From positions 1-64,000 of the forward strand of contig CAYGYG010000009.1 in NCBI GenBank assembly GCA_964354155.1: DNA of 64,000 bases, in the 5' to 3' direction. This document shows, in pieces, positions 1 through 6,922 of this stretch (position 1 is its first letter; each line of letters begins with the position of its first letter). A model generated the notes under the pieces. The model saw nothing but the letters and a program-made list of their open reading frames with translations. It was not told the DNA's origin and did not search any database. Both the position numbers and the translations under genes were made by a program. The DNA is from CAYGYG01 sp964354155 (GTDB lineage Bacteria > Hydrothermota > Tepidihabitantia > SM23-42 > CAYGYG01).

Positions 1-1
1 G

Positions 2-484
2 ATATATGGCGCTATCTTGAAGACCACGGATGGAGGAGCAAACTGGTTCGAGCAGCCCTCAGGCACAACCAATTATCTTATCTCCGTCCATTTCCCTGTG
101 GATGCTCTAACCGGGTATGCTGTGGGGGAATATGGCACCATCCTCAAAACTACAGACGGTGGGGTATGGGTGGAGGAGGAAAAGGCAGAGGCGAGAAGCA
201 AAAAGCTAGAAGTTAGATTGAATCAGAACATACCGAATCCGTTTTGCCGAACCACATCTATTCGGTATGAATTGCCGAACACCAGTCATGTCAAATTGGC
301 GATATACAATGTGGCGGGTCAACTGGTGAAGACGCTTGTTGATAAAAGATTAGACGTGGGTAACTACACGTGTGTATGGAATCGTCGAGATGAGAAGGGT
401 GAATTGGTTTCGTCCGGAATATACTTCTACCGACTGTCGGCAGGAAAGCTTAATGCAACGAAGCCGATGGTGGTTGCGAGGTAG
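2..484 (+). CDS. Secreted YCF48/BNR-repeat protein with C-terminal sorting tail (5' partial)
   Basis: The reading frame is open from the first bases, so the true start lies upstream; the TTG at 17 is not a convincing start. The visible part has two YCF48-type blades ending in KTTDGG (near residues 5-11 and 48-54 of the visible part), the signature of beta-propellers related to photosystem II assembly factor Ycf48. A charged linker follows, then a FlgD-like/type-A sorting tail: IPNPFCRTTSIRYELP, an AIYNVAGQLV strand and a final SSGIYFYRLSAG. This tail is known to direct secretion through T9SS-like systems or surface anchoring in FCB bacteria. The ligand of the propeller is unknown. I am sure of the architecture, not of the function. 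Confidence 0.8.
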   Translation: MYGAILKTTDGGANWFEQPSGTTNYLISVHFPVDALTGYAVGEYGTILKTTDGGVWVEEEKAEARSKKLEVRLNQNIPNPFCRTTSIRYELPNTSHVKLAIYNVAGQLVKTLVDKRLDVGNYTCVWNRRDEKGELVSSGIYFYRLSAGKLNATKPMVVAR

Positions 485-707
485 TTGGACAGAATAAATA
501 ACGGGGAATTCCGGGGGCACAATACTTCTTTGAATTAAAGTGGCTAGTAGTTTGAATAGCAGATGCAGAGGAGCTGGGGTGCAGGGGTGTTGAGGAGAAA
601 AGAAAACGAAAAGGTGGGTTTGAAGGATGAAAAAATCAAGAATTGAAAATGGCGGGTTTGTCCAAGATCGGCTGAAACATAACCCTTTTGAATAATTGAT
701 TAAAGCA

Positions 708-735
708 TTGACTAAGCAAATTTTATAAATATAAT
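708..735 (+). promoter_or_regulatory. Promoter of DUF433/DUF5615 pair (leaderless)
   Basis: TTGACT at 708-713, a 16-nt spacer and TATAAT at 730-735. The ATG of the next gene is at 742, only 6 nt after the -10 box, and there is no Shine-Dalgarno sequence, so the mRNA should start at or next to the start codon. Confidence 0.75.
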
Positions 736-741
736 GTTGGC

Positions 742-1017
742 ATGAAGCTAAGTACTAAGATTGAGCACCCACATATTGAAAGAAAGAAAGGCATTCTGGG
801 TGGCCGGCCCGTGATTAAAAACACAAGGACTTCTGTAAAGAATCTTATTATATACTACAGAATGGGTTATACACCCGAAGAAATACTGCGTGAACTCCCC
901 CATTTAACCCTTGCCCAGATTTACGATGCAATTTCGTTCTATTATGATTACCAAGAGGAAATAGACGAAGAAATCGAAAGCGATACTGAAAAGAAAGTAA
1001 AAGCTGTATCCAAGTAG
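742..1017 (+). CDS. DUF433 family antitoxin-like protein
   Basis: This 91-residue protein carries the DUF433 pattern: ILGGRPVIKNTRTSV near residues 19-33, then a GYTPEEILRELPHLT winged-helix-like segment and a tyrosine-rich helix with an acidic end. DUF433 proteins are small DNA-binding proteins usually encoded directly before a DUF5615 PIN-like protein. That is the arrangement here, with a gap of two bases, so I infer the antitoxin of a type II module that represses its own promoter. The lysine-rich C-terminus is not diagnostic. The start is the ATG 6 nt after a strong -10 box. Confidence 0.82.
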   Translation: MKLSTKIEHPHIERKKGILGGRPVIKNTRTSVKNLIIYYRMGYTPEEILRELPHLTLAQIYDAISFYYDYQEEIDEEIESDTEKKVKAVSK

Positions 1018-1019
1018 TC

Positions 1020-1370
1020 TTGAAAATCAAGCTCTATCTTGATGAAGATGTAACCGTATCTTTTGCCCAGGCACTCAAAATTCGAGGAGTTGACGTTTTA
1101 ACTACCCAAGAGGCGGGAAACAAGGGGTTGGACGATATCGACCAGCTCGATTTTGCCATTACTTCAGGCAGAGTTTTGTTAACCCACAACAAGGGCGATT
1201 TTGCCAGGCTCCATAAAATATTTTTAACTAAAGGGAAGACGCATCTTGGCATTATTATTTCAGACCAATTGCCAGTTGGTGAGTTATTGAAACGGTTTAT
1301 GAGACTTTGGTTTAGATTATCTGCAGAACAAATGAAGAATAGACTGGAATATCTGAGTAATTGGAGATAA
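1020..1370 (+). CDS. DUF5615 PIN-like toxin
   Basis: A 116-residue protein with the DUF5615/Mut7-C-like PIN pattern: an N-terminal LYLDEDV (acidic residues expected to bind metal), GVDVLTTQEAG, a QLDFAITSGRVLLTHNKGDF block near residues 42-61 containing the second acidic site, and HLGIIISDQ. Members are predicted metal-dependent ribonucleases. The gene uses a TTG start two bases after the stop of the DUF433 gene, so translation is probably coupled. Pairing with DUF433 supports a toxin-antitoxin role; activity is inferred from family membership. Confidence 0.82.
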   Translation: MKIKLYLDEDVTVSFAQALKIRGVDVLTTQEAGNKGLDDIDQLDFAITSGRVLLTHNKGDFARLHKIFLTKGKTHLGIIISDQLPVGELLKRFMRLWFRLSAEQMKNRLEYLSNWR

Positions 1371-1518
1371 AGGTGGCGGAGTCAGACCACGAAAGTAGAA
1401 ATTCAAGGTTATAGGCAGAATATTGGGGACGTTGGTTTGGAGAGTATCATTCGAACCTTTTTGTAATTCCAAGAATATCATTATAATTTACCGTAAAATC
1501 ACCGTTTCATTCATAATC

Positions 1519-1551
1519 ATCACTGCAATCTATTCAGTAATCTCCGTAATC
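1519..1551. repeat. Two copies of dispersed ATCACCGTAATC-type repeat
   Basis: ATCACTGCAATC (1519-1530) and ATCTCCGTAATC (1540-1551) match the 12-mer found five more times at 3042-3308. On the other strand the unit reads GATTACGGTGAT. The surrounding stretch 1371-1954 has no convincing gene. An imperfect hairpin at 1585-1614 (CCCGACCGC with GCGATCGGG) also lies here without a T-run. Confidence 0.5.
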
Positions 1552-1722
1552 AAGGTGATGATTCCTTGCATCACCAAAAAACAACCCGACCGCAGCAGTT
1601 AAGCCGCGATCGGGAGGGGGAGTTGAGCGATTATACATAACCAAGATAACTTGTCAAGTACTTTTGAGGTGATCTCTGCAGTAAAAGCGAGCTTCGGTTG
1701 GGGGTTTACCCGAGAACTACCC

Positions 1723-1778
1723 TGCTACAAATGCTGCTACAAACGATGCTACAACTGATGCTACAAGACGTGCTACAG
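1723..1778. repeat. 12-bp tandem repeat, five units of TGCTACAAnnnn
   Basis: TGCTAC begins at 1723, 1735, 1747, 1759 and 1771, exactly every 12 bases; the first four units continue with AA and then a variable 4-mer. The period is a multiple of three, but no long open frame with a start runs through it. Confidence 0.8.
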
Positions 1779-1954
1779 CGGGGGTTCGGTTAAGCACTAA
1801 ACTATTAGAAAAACAGCACAGGAAAAGACTTGTTTTGGGTCGTTCAAGCCCAGTGAAAACGAGCTGAAGAATACAGAATGTTCAATGAAGTTTGTATTGC
1901 CGGCAGGTCTTGTAGGATATTTCTGCTAGTGTAGTGTCCCCAAAATGTCTTTAC

Positions 1955-2043
1955 TGTCATTCTGAGGGAGTCTACTACACGGGACGACCGAAGAATCTCA
2001 AGAATTAAAACAAATGAGATTCTTCGCTCCGCTCAGAATGACA
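1955..2043. repeat. Nested inverted repeat (REP-like element)
   Basis: TGTCATTCTGAG (1955-1966) pairs perfectly with CTCAGAATGACA (2032-2043). CGAAGAATCTCA (1989-2000) pairs perfectly with TGAGATTCTTCG (2015-2026). The left arm carries about 22 extra bases between the two motifs against about 5 on the right. Palindromes with this wording are familiar from many environmental genomes, which suggests a mobile or REP-like element. Confidence 0.65.
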
Positions 2044-2143
2044 ATCAATGGGAAGGTATTTGCGGGACAGCACATCAGCTTTGCGTATGTGGCCTCGGTG
2101 AATGTTACGCTTTCTTTGATAGTTTATCCATTTGTGAGAGCAG

Positions 2144-2644
2144 TTAAGAATATGAAGTTGGTGTGTCGAGTCTCAGAGCCTTTTCGATTCTTTCGATCCG
2201 TTGAGAATAGTCCTTTAATGCTTTTTCAAGAGCGACAAGTCTCTTCTCGGCGTCAGTTGCTTTTTCATGTGTATCTGATGTTAGCCCACCTTCACCCATT
2301 AATGCTTTATATGCTGCGCCTTCATTGTAAAGCATCACTGAGCCATAGCTTTTTGCTTTATTGTGGCGATTAACAACTTTGATTAAGTATTTACCCGGTG
2401 GTAAGCAGCGATCCAGCTGTGATTTAGATAATTCAAAGTCTGGATACTCTTCTTTGTGGGGATCATCAGGTGCTTTCCGCGGGTAAGGCACATGTATGTA
2501 GAATCTCTTCCCAGTCTTTGGGTCCTTTCCTTCCTTCAAAATAGAAGCACACAAGTTCATTTCGTGGGTATCAGCGATGATAGTCTTGCCCTGAAAGACA
2601 TCACCCAAAGAATATTCTTTAAGGATATATCGCTCTTGAACCAT
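2144..2644 (-). CDS. Hypothetical cytoplasmic protein with C-terminal coiled coil
   Basis: I do not recognise a family for this 166-residue protein. It has no signal peptide or membrane segment. The first 100 residues look globular and basic, with a KDPKTGKRFYIHVPYPRKAP stretch near residues 39-58. The last 60 residues form a probable amphipathic coiled coil (EKRLVALEKALKDYSQRIER). A strong ribosome-binding site, AAGGAGG, lies 6 bases before the ATG and supports the start. It stands alone between two repeat-rich noncoding islands, so context gives no functional hint. Confidence 0.6.
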   Translation of the reverse strand: MVQERYILKEYSLGDVFQGKTIIADTHEMNLCASILKEGKDPKTGKRFYIHVPYPRKAPDDPHKEEYPDFELSKSQLDRCLPPGKYLIKVVNRHNKAKSYGSVMLYNEGAAYKALMGEGGLTSDTHEKATDAEKRLVALEKALKDYSQRIERIEKALRLDTPTSYS

Positions 2645-2683
2645 TTATTCCTCCTTACGGTTATGCAAATGAGTTTTGAAAGC

Positions 2684-2728
2684 GGGGTCGGCGGTTTTCC
2701 GCCGACCCCTTGCCGGCACTTGTGCCGG
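2684..2728. repeat. Two adjacent perfect hairpins
   Basis: GGGGTCGGCGG (2684-2694) and CCGCCGACCCC (2699-2709) form a perfect 11-bp stem with a TTTT loop. Directly after it, CCGGCAC (2713-2719) pairs with GTGCCGG (2722-2728). Both lie upstream of the minus-strand gene at 2144-2644. No T-run follows either stem, so terminator function is not supported. The rest of 2729-3479 shows no gene I can support. Confidence 0.6.
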
Positions 2729-2847
2729 ATTTGTGCCATTCTTAGTCGGGGAAGTATGGTTTTAGATGGATTTCCTTCCAACAGCCAGAAGCACACGAAA
2801 CTTACTCTGGAGCAGGTTTATGTGATTTCTAATGAAGTTACGGAGGT

Positions 2848-2933
2848 TGCCGAAAATGGCGGTTTCGAGTTTTCCCCTCGCTGCGCTCGGGACGTTCCGA
2901 AGTCCTCTACGTCTACCATTCCGCCATCCCGGC
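2848..2933 (-). pseudogene. tRNA-Leu-like relic
   Basis: Read on the minus strand, the 5' end GCCGGGATGGCGGAATGG followed by TAGACG matches the acceptor and D-arm of bacterial tRNA-Leu, lacking one T in the D-loop. The 3' end TTTCGGC can pair over all 7 positions with GCCGGGA using two G-U pairs. The total of 86 nt is normal for tRNA-Leu. The anticodon loop TTCGGAA is present, but its stem is broken and no proper T-arm (GTTCGA) can be drawn. I read it as a decayed or rearranged tRNA rather than a working gene. Confidence 0.3.
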
Positions 2934-3041
2934 GAGCGAAGCTCTGCTTCGCGGCTTGTGGCCGATAGCTTATGGCGTATCGTCAGATCCAACAGGAGAA
3001 ACATCCAGCCGCAAAGATCGAAAAAGAAGTGCCGATTCCGT

Positions 3042-3308
3042 ATCACCGTAATCAGCCGTACTATCTCCGTAATCTACGCGAAGCGCCGCCATCCCGGCGT
3101 ACAACAGGGCTCAGGAAACAGGGCACAGCAAACAGTCAAGACAAAGAACGAAATTCCTAATCACCATAGCCAACCCTATCATCACTGTAATCTTGCGCCC
3201 CTGGCGCCAATCACTGTAATCGATGCCGAAGGCAGCACAGGAAACAGGATACAGGGCCCTGGGACCGAAGAAACTACGTGCGACCAAGTATCCTTTATCA
3301 CCGTAATC
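3042..3308. repeat. Cluster of ATCACCGTAATC-type repeats
   Basis: Copies at 3042-3053 (ATCACCGTAATC), 3063-3074 (ATCTCCGTAATC), 3181-3192 and 3210-3221 (both ATCACTGTAATC) and 3297-3308 (ATCACCGTAATC), all in the same orientation, in a noncoding stretch without a credible gene. Spacing is irregular (about 20 to 120 bases). A perfect hairpin GCGAAGC/GCTTCGC at 2936-2952 lies just upstream. Confidence 0.6.
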
Positions 3309-3479
3309 CGCTGCCGTGTGCGTCCCGAGCCAAGCGAGGGATCTCATCATCGACGGCACTTTGTGCTGAGAAGATTATAAGAGAAAGGAGGGGTTTGTCA
3401 ACGCCCGTGTTCCGATGAGGTTTCTGACGACGGCGATGGCAACCCGTTGCCCGGCACGGCATTCAACGGGTATTGGCTA

Positions 3480-3507
3480 TTGACATGGAACAAAAAATAT
3501 ATAAAAT
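3480..3507 (+). promoter_or_regulatory. Promoter of AAA_14/DUF4143 gene (leaderless)
   Basis: TTGACA at 3480-3485, a 16-nt spacer and TAAAAT at 3502-3507. The ATG of the ATPase gene lies 6 nt further on at 3514 with no Shine-Dalgarno sequence. Confidence 0.7.
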
Positions 3508-3513
3508 TGTTCT

Positions 3514-4824
3514 ATGGATAGAACAATCAAGACAATTCTGTTGGAATGGCAGAAGAGAAAGCTGCCGGTGACGATCAGCCGGGAAACCAATCTCAAAGAC
3601 TACAGTACGGTCAAACCAGTCAAGATAATTGTCGTTACCGGATTCAGGCGGGTCGGGAAGACCTACGCCATATTACACTTGATCGACGAGCTATTGAAGC
3701 GTAAGACACGAGAGGAAGTCGTTTACGTGAATTTTGAGGACGAGAGAATCCCCGGCAAGACCGAATTCTTGACGTCACTGATGCCGGCGATCAGGCAGCT
3801 GTACAAGGCTGAGCCTCAGTTTCTCTTCCTGGATGAAATTCAGGGTATGCCGGCATGGAGTAAATGGCTGCGTCGGGTTTACGATACCGAGAATATAAGA
3901 ATATTCGTCTCGGGCTCATCGTCGAAGATGTCCAGCCGGGAAATACCTACTGAATTGAGGGGAAGATTCTTGGAAATCAAGGTTTTCCCTCTGTCGTTCA
4001 AGGAATTTTTGCATTTCAAGAAGCTGGACTTTGATCTTGGCACCGTCGATTACGTCGCTGATGAGAAGGCGGCGTTGCTCAAAGCCCTGGCGGAATATGT
4101 CGAGTATGGTGGGTTACCAGAAATTGTCCTTGCGGATGAAGAGAGAAAGCCCGAATTCGCCCAATCCTATATGCAGACGGTCATAAGACAGGATATTATC
4201 GAACGCTACTCCATCAAGAATGAGGAAGCATTAAGAGCCATGCTCAGACTGCTGTTGAATTCGACGAGTTATTCAATCAGCAAAATCCACAATACCCTGA
4301 AGAGCCTCCACCATGAAGTCGGGAAGGCCACAATCCAACGGTATATAGCGTACGTTGAGAATTCGTATTTCATGGTGAGTTTGCCCATCTTCTCATACAA
4401 GATCAAGGATCAGCTGCAGTACCCCCGGAAGGTCTATTTCATCGATAACATATTCATCCGTTCGATTTCCACAAGATTCTCGGCCGATTCCGGACGGTTT
4501 TACGAAAACCTGGTTGCGGTCGAGCTGCTCCGCCGGCAATCGAAGAATCCATCAATCGAAATGTACTATTGGAGGAACGCTCTGCATGAAGAAGTGGATT
4601 TTGTTGTGAAGAGAAGCACTGCTATCGACCAACTCATTCAAGTCGGTTACGATGTTGATGATCCCGATACCAAGAAACGGGAACTGAGAGCGTTGGTCAA
4701 GGCGGGCAAAGAACTTAAGTGCAAGCGGCTTCTGGTGATAACCGAAGATTACGAAGGATGCGAAACATTCAAGAAGCAGCGGGTACGGTTCATGCCCATG
4801 TGGAAGTGGTTGGTGGCCCATTAG
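3514..4824 (+). CDS. ATPase, AAA_14 with DUF4143 C-terminal domain
   Basis: A 436-residue protein of the widespread AAA_14-DUF4143 family. Walker A is GFRRVGKT at residues 43-50, Walker B is LFLDE at 104-108, and the sensor region is FVSGSSSKM. The ELRGRFLEIKVFPLSFKEFL segment that follows is typical of the family. The C-terminal half has the DUF4143 nuclease-like pattern, with a conserved YYWRNALHEEVDFVV segment. Members are often found in accessory DNA, and their cellular role is not settled; proposed roles include defence or DNA repair. It is preceded by its own leaderless promoter and followed immediately by a cyclase gene fragment, which fits insertion into a changing region. Confidence 0.88.
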   Translation: MDRTIKTILLEWQKRKLPVTISRETNLKDYSTVKPVKIIVVTGFRRVGKTYAILHLIDELLKRKTREEVVYVNFEDERIPGKTEFLTSLMPAIRQLYKAEPQFLFLDEIQGMPAWSKWLRRVYDTENIRIFVSGSSSKMSSREIPTELRGRFLEIKVFPLSFKEFLHFKKLDFDLGTVDYVADEKAALLKALAEYVEYGGLPEIVLADEERKPEFAQSYMQTVIRQDIIERYSIKNEEALRAMLRLLLNSTSYSISKIHNTLKSLHHEVGKATIQRYIAYVENSYFMVSLPIFSYKIKDQLQYPRKVYFIDNIFIRSISTRFSADSGRFYENLVAVELLRRQSKNPSIEMYYWRNALHEEVDFVVKRSTAIDQLIQVGYDVDDPDTKKRELRALVKAGKELKCKRLLVITEDYEGCETFKKQRVRFMPMWKWLVAH

Positions 4825-4852
4825 ACTTCGCGGGACTTCTTGCCTACGGGCG

Positions 4853-5053
4853 AAATCCGTTGATACCGCCCGGGTTGAGGGCTTGACCCGCCGGTATCCA
4901 GAAAAAGTCATCATTACCGATGAGGTCTACGCACAGCTTTCAAGCAAGATGCAGGCTCTCTCCCGCCGTATTGACCGGGTCAAGGTCAAGGGCAAGACCG
5001 AAGAGATAACCATCTACGGGGTCACGACCCCGGAACCATCCTCGAACTTCTAA
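4853..5053 (+). pseudogene. C-terminal fragment of a class III adenylate/guanylate cyclase
   Basis: In one frame this stretch encodes SVDTARVEGLTRRYPEK, then IITDEVYAQLSSKM and RIDRVKVKGKTEEITIYGV before a TAA at 5051. This is the end of a class III cyclase catalytic domain: the nucleotide-binding helix, the receptor strand and the closing VKGK-E-ITIY strand. The metal-binding N-terminal part is missing and no start codon or ribosome-binding site is present. It is therefore a relic left beside the AAA_14 gene. The intact cyclase at 6923-10522 has a different sequence here, so this is not a local copy of it. The rest of 5054-5230 shows nothing. Confidence 0.7.
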
Positions 5054-5230
5054 CCGGATACAAGCAGGGGTTGGGTATCTGCGGTCACGTGTAGTAGTTA
5101 TCGGCACAAGGTCACCAGAGCATACGCCTGCCCCCAAAGGGCCGGCCCGGCAATCAATGACCATGCCGCCATCATAAAGGATTCGTCTTTACGTCAACGA
5201 AAACACCCGCGGTGCACGCTCTATTATATC

Positions 5231-5258
5231 TTGACATCTCGCTGTAGATAGCTACATT
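5231..5258 (+). promoter_or_regulatory. Promoter of selenoprotein candidate 1
   Basis: TTGACA at 5231-5236, a 16-nt spacer and TACATT at 5253-5258. A GGAGG ribosome-binding site at 5266-5270 precedes the ATG at 5276, which shows that the signal-peptide part upstream of the TGA is expressed. Confidence 0.7.
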
Positions 5259-5275
5259 ATCAGTCGGAGGTCATA

Positions 5276-6355
5276 ATGAAAAAAACCGGAATTCTTGCGA
5301 TTGGTATGTTAATCTCGGTTTTGTCGGTCAGCCTTCCTCAAGCGGCCGAGCGTCTCGTGCTCTGCGAAGAGCTTTACCAGGAGGACTGAGGGACGTGCAC
5401 GGCGGCCAGCTGTACGCTGGACATCATAGCCGTTCAGTATCCAACCAGGGTCGCGGCGATCGAGATGCATACCGATACCCTTTTCCCGCTGTGTAACCGG
5501 GAAGTTCGCATCCGGCGGACGATTTACCCCTCGACCGCCGGCGGTGGGCTTTACTATACGCCGTGCCTGTGGCAGGACGGCACTTTTCGCGGCACGACCG
5601 GGACCCAGTATGCCCTGTGGCGGGCCAGAGTCCAGAACCGCATGAACACACCTTCGCCGCTCACGGTCACGACGTGGGGCTCATACAATACCATCACCGA
5701 CAGCGGTGTGATCTATGCGAAATTCCACAATGATTCATCGATTACGGTGCGCGGCAAGGTATTCTGGTGCATCACCGAAGACAGCGTCTACTACGTTGGT
5801 CCGAACGGCGATCCCTGGCACAACCACGTCGCGCGCAAGTACCTGCCCGGGCCTTACGGCGAAACGACACCCGCGGTGCTCGCCCCGCATGACTCGACCA
5901 TCCGTTTCCAGGGATTCAAGATTCAATCGGGCTGGAACGAGAATCGGTGCTGGATCGTAACCTGGCTCCAGGACACGGTCGTCACCGTACTGCCGGGCGG
6001 TGATTCGATCAAACAGGTATGGCAGAGCGGCATGAGGAAGGTCACAACCCTGCTGTCAGTCGAAGACGGGGCTTCCGGCGCGGCGCCGACGCCGCGACTC
6101 CGGCTCTCGCCCAACCCGTGCGGTTCGCGCGCGAACTTCACCTTCGTTTTGCCGGCGGGGGTTGATTATCGGATCGTTCTGTTCGATGCGGTCGGTCGCC
6201 GGGTCAGGATTCTCGGCGGGCAATCGGCCGGCGGCAATCAAAGCATCGCCTGGGATCTAAAAGATGCGGCGGGAACGCGGGTGCGGCCCGGCGTCTATCT
6301 GTACCGGTTCGATGCCAGAGGGCTGAAGCAGAACGGCGATATCATCGTCAACTGA
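5276..6355 (+). CDS. Omp28-like secreted thioredoxin-fold protein, candidate selenoprotein (in-frame TGA)
   Basis: Read through one TGA at 5387-5389, this is a 359-residue protein. A signal peptide (KKTGILAIGMLISVLSVSLP) is followed by LVLCEELYQED, then the TGA-encoded residue 38, GTCTAASC, and YPTRVAAIEMHTDT. The Omp28-type thioredoxin-like domain normally reads VLxEEFTG-xxCxxC-P-AA, so the TGA sits at the first Cys of CxxC and gives U-G-T-C. Downstream come a beta-rich domain and a type-A sorting tail from about residue 272 (LSPNPCGSRANFTFVLP ... GVYLYRFDARG). The promoter, ribosome-binding site and signal peptide lie upstream of the TGA, with no frame change after it. Other genes here end normally with TGA, so a changed genetic code is not the explanation. 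A plain nonsense mutation is the alternative. Confidence 0.65.
5390..5433 (+). promoter_or_regulatory. SECIS-like hairpin after in-frame TGA
   Basis: CCAGC (5406-5410) and GCTGG (5416-5420) form a 5-bp upper stem with loop TGTAC, which begins 22 nt after the TGA and has G at its second position. ACGGC (5399-5403) pairs with GCCGT (5429-5433) as a lower stem. Bacterial SECIS elements place such a loop roughly 16-37 nt after the UGA. Confidence 0.5.
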
Positions 6356-6394
6356 AACCTCGGACCGGTTCTGGTTTCCGGGCGCGGCTTGCGG

Positions 6395-6883
6395 TTATCG
6401 GTTCAACTGCCAGATCGCGTGATTTAGGATTGCGGCGAAACTGACCCACGCCAAATAGGGCACCAGCAGCAGTCCGCTGATCGGTACGACCTGATAGAAA
6501 TAGAAGACCGTCAGCGCGATCAAAAGCCACAGGAATACGATTTCGACCAACCCCAATCCCGGAGATCTCAGCCCGAAGAATAGCATCGACCAAAGAACGT
6601 TTAGGGCTAACTGAACGAAGAAAACCACCAGGGCCGTCTTCGCTCCCGATACGGCAAGCCCCTTGCGCCAAACCAGAAAGAGCGCGATGCCCATGAGCAG
6701 GTAGAGAGTAATCCAGACCGGACCGAAGAGAGCATTGGGCGGCCGCCACGCCGGGCGGTTCAAAGACTCGTACCAGGTCTTTATGGACGGCGTCGTGAAG
6801 ATCGAACCGACAACGCCGGCCAGCTGACAGATCAGAATGCTGGCGATGAATTTGAGGATGCCGAATGACTCAGTTCTTGGCAT
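6395..6883 (-). CDS. tspO: TspO/MBR family membrane protein
   Basis: A 162-residue protein with five predicted membrane segments and the family hallmarks: WYESLNRPAWRPPNALFGPVW near residues 35-55, then LNVLWSMLFFGLRSPG and LLVPYLAWVSFAAILN near the end. TspO proteins bind porphyrins and related ligands and act in tetrapyrrole handling or stress signalling. The ribosome-binding site AAGGAGG precedes the ATG by 8 bases. It lies 39 bases downstream of the large cyclase-ATPase gene on the same strand, so the two may be co-transcribed. The family is clear; its ligand here is unknown. Confidence 0.92.
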   Translation of the reverse strand: MPRTESFGILKFIASILICQLAGVVGSIFTTPSIKTWYESLNRPAWRPPNALFGPVWITLYLLMGIALFLVWRKGLAVSGAKTALVVFFVQLALNVLWSMLFFGLRSPGLGLVEIVFLWLLIALTVFYFYQVVPISGLLLVPYLAWVSFAAILNHAIWQLNR

Positions 6884-6922
6884 TTGACAAGATCCTCCTT
6901 GCGTCGATTGTTGCTGCGTGTA

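Noticed and set aside
2762..3380. Several overlapping 60-180 codon frames on both strands in the noncoding island
   Set aside because: They overlap each other in opposite directions and cross repeats and hairpins; no ribosome-binding site or domain.
5387..5389. TGA read as an ordinary sense codon through a changed genetic code
   Set aside because: Many genes here (rubredoxin, the 5276-6355 gene itself, the TonB receptor) end properly at TGA, so only specific recoding is plausible.
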